DNA of 64,000 nucleotides from Hymenobacter sp. BRD67 (GTDB taxonomy: Bacteria; Bacteroidota; Bacteroidia; Cytophagales; Hymenobacteraceae): the NCBI RefSeq assembly GCF_013256425.1, contig NZ_CP053904.1, forward strand, positions 744,001 to 808,000, in the 5' to 3' direction. The translations under genes were made by a program, and so were the position numbers. The notes under the pieces are model-generated. The model worked only from the letters and a program-made list of their open reading frames with translations. It had not been told where the DNA came from and did no database searches. Positions 1-7,571 of the stretch are shown one piece after another. Each line of letters starts with the position of its first letter. The first letter of the stretch is position 1.

Positions 1-372
1 GCACCTATACTTTGTCGTGCTGCGCCAGTTGATGAAGCAACTCATTAATGCCCGTCCGGCTAGCCAGGCGTTTCAGAAAGCGATGGATATCGAAACCGGT
101 TGGAGCCCGGTAGCAGTGGACCCTACAGTACGAACAGGGAAAGTATCGATTGAACAACTCCCCTTGCAGGTAAGGGGGGCGTGCTGCGGCAGGCCCAGTG
201 GCTATTAACAGACTGGCCCGGACGATTTCTGGAAATGGTGGGACGTTATCCTATTACTAGTACCCCATTTCTATATGCACTGCCTGATATCCCATTCTGG
301 TTTCAGAAAGTAATTGTCGAGAATTTATACGTAGGCAGATACTTTCAAACCTTCTTGCCGAGAAGGAAATAG
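1..372 (+). CDS. Unidentified protein, C-terminal part, frameshifted
   Basis: The frame is open to the left edge, so this is the 3' part of a longer gene. One frame runs to about position 175 and then ends at a stop near 208. A second frame takes over at the six-G run at 174-179 and runs to a stop at 370-372. Adding one G there joins them into one protein of about 120 visible residues. Its second half has a W-L-L-x-D-W-P motif and an aromatic-rich tail (PFWFQKVIVENLY). The WLL-DWP pattern is loosely reminiscent of TniQ-type transposition proteins, but I cannot support that assignment. An AT-rich stretch without a gene follows to 552. Confidence 0.4.
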
Positions 373-552
373 TGCCACTTTAGATGTATAATATATGTTA
401 ATTTAATAAAAATTAATTATAATAACTACTAAACATCTGAAATAAGCAGAGTATAGGTTAGTTAGTGGGGTGTCTTATAGGCGAGGGAGCGTTTGAACAG
501 CCGACTACCACGGAAGTAAATCTAAATCAATTCGCAGCCTCAACGAAGTAAT

Positions 553-1656
553 TTAATCTAAGCCAATGTCTTTGCATAAAATTTGAACTTTTGAATTACC
601 TCTAAAATCTTCTCGTGCCATTTGTAATAGTGAACTCAATGTAATATCACCAGCCCCACCTTGTGCTAAGCGTTCTATTGCTGTAAACCATTGCGCTTCT
701 ATAGAACTGCTACTACTCAAAAATCCAACTTTGCCACCAGCACGCTTCCAAGCTCCAGCACTTTCAGTTGGGCCTACCTCGTATAATCCAGCTAATGTTT
801 TTGCTAGCTGATGCCGCCATTCTGCGTTATCAAGCAATTTTGTGGAAAGCGGCATAGTAGCTACCTGGGAAATAGCAGGGATATCGACAGTATGAACAGT
901 ATTTCTGGCCTGAATGGATTCCTCCGCTAACTCAGCAAGCATCTCTGCTAAGAATGCTGCTGCATTGCGCGCCGCCAATGGCTGGCTTCCGCTAGCATCG
1001 GCTGCTTCTTTATTTTTGAGCAAGTCAGAAATACCTCGGATAACAATTCCCTTTTTGTGGTGAGCGTGTATAGGAGCTAAAAAGCCATAGCCTTCCATTT
1101 CAACGGCTAACGCTTGACTCACCGATTGATTTAATAGCTCGTAAGTTAGAGAGCGCTCGGAGGCCACTACTTTTTCCCCAGCTGCAATCGGTTTGACCTC
1201 AGCCTTAAAGGTGCCAAGGCCATCGTCAATTCTATGTTGCCAAGAAGCGTCTCGTGCTATCAGCTTTGCTAACGCCATCAATTCGTAGTTTGCGGGATAG
1301 ATACTTAGCCGAGGTTTATAAACATCACCGGCTTTGCCACCTTCATAATGGATTACTTCTGATGATATAACAATATCTCCAATAGCAACATCTTTCATGC
1401 CTCCTCCTATGCCCACAAAAAAAACGTACTCCGGCTGAAAGAAAGGAAGTGCACGCTCTGTTTCTTGGGCAGCGTTCACATTTCCAGCACCAGTCTCGAC
1501 TATAGCTACCGAAAAAGCATGCTGACCCGCAGTGAATGTGCCCCGACTGTAGCGTGCCCCAGTGGGATGCCTAATAGGTTCGGGATTAATAAGTAGCCGC
1601 TCTACTGCCTTGAATTCTAATGCCAGAGCGGTGATAACAAGTATATCGGATTTCAT
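553..1656 (-). CDS. Nucleoside phosphorylase-like effector with EAD1-like tail
   Basis: Residues 1-240 are a PNP/MTAN-fold nucleoside phosphorylase or nucleosidase domain. The glycine-rich VGIGGGMKDVAIGD segment is at 81-94, AVEMEGYGF at 184-192 supplies the ribose-binding Glu, and GISD with the catalytic Asp is at 208-211. Residues about 275-362 form a helical domain with LYE-x-GP, WKRAGG and AQW-xx-AI motifs, and the same domain ends the neighbouring 851-residue protein. It resembles effector-associated domain 1 (EAD1). The gene is last in a six-gene minus-strand operon and its ATG overlaps the preceding stop by one base. Family knowledge: such phosphorylase domains occur as effectors in predicted NTPase conflict systems. 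Inference: on activation it attacks nucleosides or nucleotide derivatives. The actual substrate cannot be read from the sequence. Confidence 0.8.
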   Translation of the reverse strand: MKSDILVITALALEFKAVERLLINPEPIRHPTGARYSRGTFTAGQHAFSVAIVETGAGNVNAAQETERALPFFQPEYVFFVGIGGGMKDVAIGDIVISSEVIHYEGGKAGDVYKPRLSIYPANYELMALAKLIARDASWQHRIDDGLGTFKAEVKPIAAGEKVVASERSLTYELLNQSVSQALAVEMEGYGFLAPIHAHHKKGIVIRGISDLLKNKEAADASGSQPLAARNAAAFLAEMLAELAEESIQARNTVHTVDIPAISQVATMPLSTKLLDNAEWRHQLAKTLAGLYEVGPTESAGAWKRAGGKVGFLSSSSSIEAQWFTAIERLAQGGAGDITLSSLLQMAREDFRGNSKVQILCKDIGLD

Positions 1657-4211
1657 TATGATTTGAATAGGTGTTGCAAGCCTGCCAAAGCTTGTAAGTT
1701 AGAATTGTTTTTGTAGTCATCAAGTGCAGCGCGAATCAATGATTCAGCTGATATTTTTTTCCCGCCACCGCCATATCGTAGTAGTCCGATAGCCGCTGTC
1801 CATTGTGCTCTACGGCTCTGAGCATTGGTGAGCTTAGTTACATCACCGCCAGCCCTTTTCCAAATATTGTCTTTATCTGGGCCTTCTTCATACAGGTGAG
1901 CCATTGTCTCTTCGAAAGCACTCCACGCATCGGCTTTGGTTACTTGGTGACCAAATAACTTGCTATGGATGAGTTTATCAATAAAGCCAAACATTCCAGC
2001 ACATTCATTCAATGCTGGTAGAAAATCAGTATTGTATCTGGCTTTTTCTAGGATTGACCGAGCAGATAAATTCCAGCCTTGAACAGCTACAAGCTGTCCT
2101 AATTGTACTGCAACAATTCCATTTATTGAGATGAGATTATTAATGTAGTCCTTCAGATAAGCATCAGTTAGATTCTGAAGTAGAGTATTAACGCTCAGCA
2201 CGGCCGCTGGGTCGTTACGTTTCTCCCTTAAAAACTTTCCTATAAACTCGATGCTCTGGGCCCTCTTGACCAAAACAGGCTCAATATCACCTTCCCAACT
2301 GTTGGCTAATATTTCCTCAACCAGTTCATCAAGGGTAGCTACGATGAACTTCGACTGAAGCCTAGTCGGTAGTTTATCCCAAAGATTACTCCGTTCTGGC
2401 AAATGCAATACATTGGCAAATGTTGAAGCAGCAATCAGTTCTAATATTTGGGTGTCATTGGCTCGGCCGGTAGATACCTCGGTGAGAAAGACATCGATGG
2501 TTTCTTTAGGCTTACTTAATCCAGCTGTGAGTGATTTAGTATACGATAGTGATACTGACCAGATTGCTCGCCAGGATTGCTGGCTCGCATCTATTAACGC
2601 CAGTAGCTTCGGATTGCGGCCGCAAGCGTCACCTGCTAACTCTTGTAGCTGTTTGCTTCGCAGTTCTACAGCTAGTTCTACCAAATCACTATCTGCGACT
2701 TTCTTCGCTAATTTACTCACGCGGGTAGAGGTAGAAAGGTGAAGGCCATTTTCAGCCTTCACCTGTTTCCGCACTGCTTCTGCTGGAGCATAAGCTGCTC
2801 CAACTGCTGCCGCGAATAAGTCCCACCAGTTCCGCCTGACGCTAAAAGTTGTTACAACATCAGCTGTTACCGTGGATAATGATGCCGGTACGGTTTGACT
2901 TAGCACTTGCTCCCATGCCGCAGTATCAGGAACAGTTTCTAACACATAGGCACGCACATTTGGATTGCCTGCTAAGCCAAGCCAAATAACTTTTGCAGCT
3001 GCCTCAGAGCCTGCCGATAAAGTTTGTGTAAATGCGGTGGCAGCTGCTTCATGCCACCAACTTTCGATTATCGCTGGATTAGCTTCAGCTAAGTATTGCA
3101 ATAGGTTGCCTTGTAACGTGGGGTCCGAGTTTGCAGCTGTGACTGCGCGCTCTATAACAACACCAACCGCTTTCCCTAACTGTTCCGCTCCGGTCTGAAA
3201 TGACTCCATTGGCACAGCGCGTAATGCCATTGCTTCTGTTGCCCCGTCAGTCAGTAACGCTTCTGTTAAGGCTTTAATCGATTGACGTTTGATATCAATT
3301 GCCTTGCCAGGGTCAGGTTGTAGCTGTCGTAGAGTTCGCACTAGTGCTAATAACTCTCCAACGTCTGCCGTAGCTGTCAATAGATTTTTGTATTGCTGAA
3401 AAGCTCGCTGACAACGTTTTAGTGCCTCGAATGATTGTGGACCAACTTCTATAGCTGCCACAAAGTCCCGAAAGTTACTCCCTTGCTCATTGCCAAAAAG
3501 TAACTGGTCAATTGGAAGCTCAGGTGTCTTCATTTCGTCAGTATCTAACTGAATTACGCCCTTCCCGCGCCATTTTACTTCTAGTTCCGCAGGAACATAC
3601 ACTAACAATGGAGTAACGTCCCTGCTCCCCGGTGGTGTAAACCTAATTCCCCAACTAAGCCTTGCGCGAAGTGAAACGGGTAGGCCATGCCACAATGCTT
3701 CTAGTAGCGCTTGGAAATGAACAGCATCACTGAACGCGTAAACCGGGGTTAGTTCACTGGAGTCTACCAAGTGCTTGGTAATAACTAACCAACTCGCCGG
3801 TACTTCGCTGGCTGATTCAGGCAGTTTACTGTCAGACGCAGACAAAGTAAACGGGTTCAAAGTGGTCGGGCGTTCCGCTAAACTTGGCGGCGCATTCAGT
3901 AAGAGGTCTAGCACAGGCCCAAGTGCAGGAGCTTCGGCCAATTGCTGAATTGGTAGCATCAGCACATGCGTAAATACCATGCCCTGCCTCTCGACTGCCA
4001 CGTCAGGCCAAGTCCGGCAAATCAAATAGTAATTTTCAAAGCTAGTTGCGGCTAAGTAAGGTTGAAGTGTATAGCCTGCCGGCGGCACGCCTGGCCGGTC
4101 AGTAAACCCTGCTAGGAAGGAACGTAGATTCTTGTCCCCCAAGCTACTTGCCAGCTGCCCATGCGAGGTGCCATTTACTGCCCCGAAATATGCCTGATGA
4201 ATTTGTAGCAC
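1656..4211 (-). CDS. GAP1-like GTPase-associated protein with EAD1-like tail
   Basis: This 851-residue protein opens with IHQAYFGAVNGTSHGQLASS, then a TDRPG motif and the segment YYLICRTWPDVAVERQGMVFT split by short gaps. This is the pattern I associate with the N-terminal domain of GTPase-associated protein 1 (GAP1-N). A long helical middle region has no catalytic motif I recognise. Residues about 765-851 are a domain clearly homologous to the tail of the phosphorylase encoded next to it: both share LYE-x-GP, WKRAGG-x-V, AQW-xx-AI and an NS-x-x-Q ending. Inference: the protein links the GTPases to the effector by pairing of these tails. It lies 17 bp after a GTPase gene and overlaps the effector start by one base. 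Its codon use and moderate GC match the rest of this operon but not the GC-rich core genes. Confidence 0.75.
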   Translation of the reverse strand: MLQIHQAYFGAVNGTSHGQLASSLGDKNLRSFLAGFTDRPGVPPAGYTLQPYLAATSFENYYLICRTWPDVAVERQGMVFTHVLMLPIQQLAEAPALGPVLDLLLNAPPSLAERPTTLNPFTLSASDSKLPESASEVPASWLVITKHLVDSSELTPVYAFSDAVHFQALLEALWHGLPVSLRARLSWGIRFTPPGSRDVTPLLVYVPAELEVKWRGKGVIQLDTDEMKTPELPIDQLLFGNEQGSNFRDFVAAIEVGPQSFEALKRCQRAFQQYKNLLTATADVGELLALVRTLRQLQPDPGKAIDIKRQSIKALTEALLTDGATEAMALRAVPMESFQTGAEQLGKAVGVVIERAVTAANSDPTLQGNLLQYLAEANPAIIESWWHEAAATAFTQTLSAGSEAAAKVIWLGLAGNPNVRAYVLETVPDTAAWEQVLSQTVPASLSTVTADVVTTFSVRRNWWDLFAAAVGAAYAPAEAVRKQVKAENGLHLSTSTRVSKLAKKVADSDLVELAVELRSKQLQELAGDACGRNPKLLALIDASQQSWRAIWSVSLSYTKSLTAGLSKPKETIDVFLTEVSTGRANDTQILELIAASTFANVLHLPERSNLWDKLPTRLQSKFIVATLDELVEEILANSWEGDIEPVLVKRAQSIEFIGKFLREKRNDPAAVLSVNTLLQNLTDAYLKDYINNLISINGIVAVQLGQLVAVQGWNLSARSILEKARYNTDFLPALNECAGMFGFIDKLIHSKLFGHQVTKADAWSAFEETMAHLYEEGPDKDNIWKRAGGDVTKLTNAQSRRAQWTAAIGLLRYGGGGKKISAESLIRAALDDYKNNSNLQALAGLQHLFKS

Positions 4212-4228
4212 AAGATTGACAGCAAGGA

Positions 4229-5065
4229 TTAAAATGCTATAAGTTGCGTCAAGTCGGGGTCATGCTCTCCAGAAGGTAGCACCACATACCCCGCAGCTTC
4301 TGGCCCATCATCTACAAAATCTTCATCTGGATTAGTCGCGTCCAGCGAACGGCCCAGTGAGGAAAGGCCGCACACTCGCCAGTTATCAGGTGCCCAGATG
4401 GTTTCTAAAAAAGCAGCTAGAAACGGTAGCCGTTGCTTCAGCTCCACTGCTGGCACAACCCCTGAAGTAGCTAACCCTAATGTATCCCAACACGAAAGTG
4501 CCACCGTTAACCGGGGTTCACTGATAGGTGCTAGTGCTGACTTACCTTTTACATACAGCATCATTTGCAACAGCTCAATAAAGAAGCCAGGGGCCGTTAG
4601 TTCTGCCTCTTGCTGAACTTTACCCAGGCGTACTTGTAAGTCCTCTACATAGGCCAATCCACGGGTTGTAATATCCTCCAAGGTCGGAATCATGTCAGGC
4701 CGAATCAATAGCAGCCATTCATCTGACTGTGTTATTAGCTCTTGCCAACGACTCGAAATCAGTCGGTCACTCACCAAGCTTCGCACTTGCTCGCCTGCGT
4801 AGTCAGGGAAAATAAGCTCAATTGTTGTTTGGCCGTCGGCCACCACAAAGCTAATTTCTTCATTCAGCCCACTTTCGGTGTGCGCCCCGGCTAATCCACC
4901 TGCCAACCGGTCAATTACAGCCTGTATAACGGTCAGGTCGGCTGGCGCTGTTACTGTCCGATATCTACTGAGTCCAGTTGCCAATCGGTGGTATAACTGC
5001 CCCACAAAGTGCGTTTTGCCCACGTTTGGGCCCCCAATAATCAATAGCCGGTGCGCCTTGCTCAT
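4229..5065 (-). CDS. TRAFAC-type GTPase of the ternary conflict system
   Basis: This is a small GTPase of 278 residues. The P-loop is GGPNVGKT at 11-18, a switch II DxxG motif (DYAG) is at 88-91, and a degenerate G4-like SCWD sits at 191-194 after a hydrophobic strand. The layout fits the GTPases paired in predicted GTPase-centred conflict systems (double-GTPase families), where two different GTPase genes lie side by side. The start overlaps the stop of the upstream GTPase gene by 4 bp, which suggests translational coupling and fixed stoichiometry. No membrane segment is visible. Inference: it works with the neighbouring GTPase as a sensor or timer that controls the effector. Confidence 0.8.
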   Translation of the reverse strand: MSKAHRLLIIGGPNVGKTHFVGQLYHRLATGLSRYRTVTAPADLTVIQAVIDRLAGGLAGAHTESGLNEEISFVVADGQTTIELIFPDYAGEQVRSLVSDRLISSRWQELITQSDEWLLLIRPDMIPTLEDITTRGLAYVEDLQVRLGKVQQEAELTAPGFFIELLQMMLYVKGKSALAPISEPRLTVALSCWDTLGLATSGVVPAVELKQRLPFLAAFLETIWAPDNWRVCGLSSLGRSLDATNPDEDFVDDGPEAAGYVVLPSGEHDPDLTQLIAF

Positions 5066-6048
5066 GCTGATACGCTGCGACGCAGCAGAAATAAGTCATC
5101 TGTTGTAGCCGATGGAATAGCCGGCTGCCGTTTACCTGGTTCAGTGCGAATGGTGTCTAACAGCCACGCCACCGTTTCTAATACTTGCCGGTGCCACTTT
5201 GCTTCCTCATCTTGCTTCACGCTTACCGCAAACTCCTGATAGCGTAATGGGTTCTTTGCCTGAATGTAGCTGTGTAGTTTCTCTCGCACAGTGGGCCGCG
5301 TGTTCTCAATATCAGACTTCGCCCAAACTAAACTCAGCGGCCTTTTGCCCAGCTTTGCTACCAACCGGTCTGCCATCATCTGAATGTTCGTGCGGGCCGT
5401 ACCCCTATTCGGGCCAGCCAGTTCCTCACAGTCGGCAAATAGTAGGAAGCCGTCCCCGTGCTTGTATATCCATTCTGCCCCCTCTGCCCCGGTTGCTTGC
5501 TCGTTGCTTCGCCACTCGTTAAACCACTCTCCAGGCGCATCAGTAAAAACCACATCTAGTAGGTGCCCGGCCTCATCTTTCAATGCTAGGTGCAGTAGGC
5601 CTGGTATCCGACCGGCATTGCGGCTGGTATGAGGTGGAAAGCTCACTTGATTGAATCCGTCCTCAAAAGTGAGAAACCCCGCGATAAGCTCCCAGCCTGC
5701 TAATGTGTAGGAGCCGGCAAACTGATAGCCTGGAATAGGTTGACCTCGGCGTAACAACGAATAAAGTAGTGCCAGGAAGGTGGTTTTCCCTGCGTTTTCC
5801 ATGCCAGCTAGCCCAAAGAGAAGTACTCGTGAGCGAGCCATAAGAGGCTCCAAGTCTGTCAGGCCTAAGACGCTACCGGTCCAGCTTACTCGACGTCCAT
5901 CTAGTTCCGCCGCTGATGGCTCTGCTGTGCCTGCCTCTAACGCGCCCTCACCGCGCAGTAAGTTAGGACACTTCTCAAATGGTCGACAACCTTGTTGGCA
6001 CTCCCCATCCTCTGGGTGGCAGTGCTTAATAGGGCAGCTAAGCGACAT
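5062..6048 (-). CDS. GTPase with N-terminal Cys/His cluster
   Basis: This is the second GTPase of the operon. From the upstream ATG at 6084 it has 340 residues. I prefer the internal ATG at 6048 (328 residues) because it reduces overlap with the preceding gene to 11 bp. In 340-residue numbering, C17, H21, C22, H23, C29, C33 and C39 form a compact probable zinc site. The P-loop GMENAGKTT is at 94-102, DAPG at 182-185, and AKSD, an NKxD-like base-recognition motif, at 255-258. A metal-binding N-terminus before the P-loop is typical of one of the two double-GTPase families. Inference: the Cys/His module may detect the trigger or hold the two GTPases together. Confidence 0.8.
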   Translation of the reverse strand: MSLSCPIKHCHPEDGECQQGCRPFEKCPNLLRGEGALEAGTAEPSAAELDGRRVSWTGSVLGLTDLEPLMARSRVLLFGLAGMENAGKTTFLALLYSLLRRGQPIPGYQFAGSYTLAGWELIAGFLTFEDGFNQVSFPPHTSRNAGRIPGLLHLALKDEAGHLLDVVFTDAPGEWFNEWRSNEQATGAEGAEWIYKHGDGFLLFADCEELAGPNRGTARTNIQMMADRLVAKLGKRPLSLVWAKSDIENTRPTVREKLHSYIQAKNPLRYQEFAVSVKQDEEAKWHRQVLETVAWLLDTIRTEPGKRQPAIPSATTDDLFLLRRSVSA

Positions 6049-6316
6049 GAGCTTCTTGAATGAGGCGTTCTGTAAGTAGGTCATGCAACACTAGCACCGC
6101 CAGTTCTGCGGCTGTAGCCACATCTGTAGTGCGTAGCCCTGTGTAAGCTGATAGCTTCTTTGGCTGCCGTTGGTCATGAACAATCTGAGCTAGAAATGAC
6201 GTCAGAGTAGCTCGCTCTCCGCAGTCAGTCATGATAGGTAGGTGAGGGGCCAACAGTTTCTGATATGCTACTTCGTCGAATGGGGACAATAGTTCAGATA
6301 GCGTCTTCTCTTCCAC
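6038..6316 (-). CDS. Small helical protein of the GTPase operon
   Basis: This 92-residue protein is encoded between the GASH-like gene, with a 49-bp overlap, and the Cys/His GTPase gene. It is predicted to be mainly helical and has no membrane segment or recognisable motif. Overlaps on both sides argue that it is a genuine part of the operon and translationally coupled. I do not recognise the family. An adaptor or regulatory subunit is possible but unproven. Confidence 0.6.
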   Translation of the reverse strand: MEEKTLSELLSPFDEVAYQKLLAPHLPIMTDCGERATLTSFLAQIVHDQRQPKKLSAYTGLRTTDVATAAELAVLVLHDLLTERLIQEAHVA

Positions 6317-7326
6317 CGTGCCCCCACCACGGCTCGGTATGTATCAGTTAGCAGGTAGTCCACGCTCACAGGCGTTACGTCCGGTAACATCTTAGCTAGG
6401 TCGATTGCCATAACCACTGGTAGTACAGCCGTATCAATCTCCCGATAGCCTTTTCCCAAAGCCACAGAGTAAAGTGTTTCCTTCCACCAAAGCAGCTTAC
6501 TTCGTTGCTCGACTGCTTGCAATGAATGAAAAGACCCTTCAAATGCCGTAGCAAGTGATTCACTTACACCTGTGAAAAACTTGTTAATTTCATTCTGAAG
6601 CGCGGTCGTTGAAAGCGACTCGCCAAACCCTTTAATTGCTGCCTCAATTGCTCCAGTGATGCCTGCACTAGCAAGACCAGCAAAATTGGTGGCCCAGACT
6701 TGGTTTTGACTTTGGTTTTGACTGTAGCTGGCATAGCCACTTTCAGTAATACCTGCCGCCGCTTGTAGCGAGGTTTTTAGCGTTGCGTCATCAACCTTAG
6801 CACTGCCTAACTTGAAGTCTTTTAGCTTAAATTGAGCAAAAGATGGTGCAGCAGGGGCCTTTTCTAGTTCCCACTCACTTGTCGCTTCATCTTCCACGTC
6901 CCGTCCAAATTCGCGCAGGATACGGTCAATAACCGGCTGTTCACTTCCGAACTGCACAAATTGAGCGTACCCGCTGGCTGTGTAGTAGACAATCCGACAA
7001 AGTTCAGGGTCTTTAGTCCCAAGCTGATAAAGGGCACTTAAAATTACCCCACGTAAAATGCCTGTCGGGGCCTGCGGGTACTTGCCCTCTACGCTGGTCC
7101 AATGCTTCTTAACTATCTCGTAAGTGGCTACAATGCGCGAATTGTCAACTGGAATATTGGCATCAAGCGCAACTAAGGTGTAACACCGCACTTCGTGTGG
7201 CTTTTTAGCCAAGACTTCGGCCAACTCATTGACTGAGGTAGTTAACCATTCTTCCCGTGCTTTGTCATCTTCTACCTCGAAGAGTTTTGCGCGTAGCCAG
7301 TCGTAGAAAACCTCGTTGCGTTCCAT
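6268..7326 (-). CDS. GASH-like helical protein of the GTPase system
   Basis: This 352-residue protein is the first gene of the minus-strand operon. It is almost entirely helical. The segment LLWWKETLYSVALGKGYREI in the C-terminal third matches the LWW-x-E-x-x-YS pattern that I associate with the GTPase-associated system helical (GASH) domain. A low-complexity S/Q/N/A segment lies at about residues 195-225, probably a linker. There is no signal peptide or membrane span. Family knowledge: GASH proteins are encoded beside paired GTPases and GAP1 proteins in predicted conflict systems. Its place at the head of the operon fits a sensor or scaffold role, which is inference. Confidence 0.7.
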   Translation of the reverse strand: MERNEVFYDWLRAKLFEVEDDKAREEWLTTSVNELAEVLAKKPHEVRCYTLVALDANIPVDNSRIVATYEIVKKHWTSVEGKYPQAPTGILRGVILSALYQLGTKDPELCRIVYYTASGYAQFVQFGSEQPVIDRILREFGRDVEDEATSEWELEKAPAAPSFAQFKLKDFKLGSAKVDDATLKTSLQAAAGITESGYASYSQNQSQNQVWATNFAGLASAGITGAIEAAIKGFGESLSTTALQNEINKFFTGVSESLATAFEGSFHSLQAVEQRSKLLWWKETLYSVALGKGYREIDTAVLPVVMAIDLAKMLPDVTPVSVDYLLTDTYRAVVGARWKRRRYLNYCPHSTK

Positions 7327-7571
7327 AGGTAAAAATTGGCCTTTGCTAAAACTTGTAGTGCGTTCTGCTGCCTGCCAAGCGCATCTGACTAATGCCTGAC
7401 AAGGCTGATAAAAGAGAAAAGGTTGGGCTGCTTTGGGTTGGCTACAAACCTATGTCTGTCCGGCTGCTGGAAAGCTAGCCCAACGGTAATTTCATCGGCA
7501 AACATACTTTACTTTACAGTAAGTTTGCTAAGCAATTTGGCCAAGCCGAATAAGCTTTCTAAAGATTTTAT
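7327..7571. promoter_or_regulatory. Divergent intergenic region between two defence operons
   Basis: These 245 bp separate the GTPase operon (minus) from the hsdMSR operon (plus), so both promoters must lie here. On the plus strand TAAGTTTG at 7520-7527 matches the Bacteroidota -7 consensus TAnnTTTG and would place transcription about 35-40 bp before the hsdM ATG. A convincing -33 TTTG box at the right distance is not visible. I see no clear minus-strand promoter and no clear shared operator. Confidence 0.4.
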
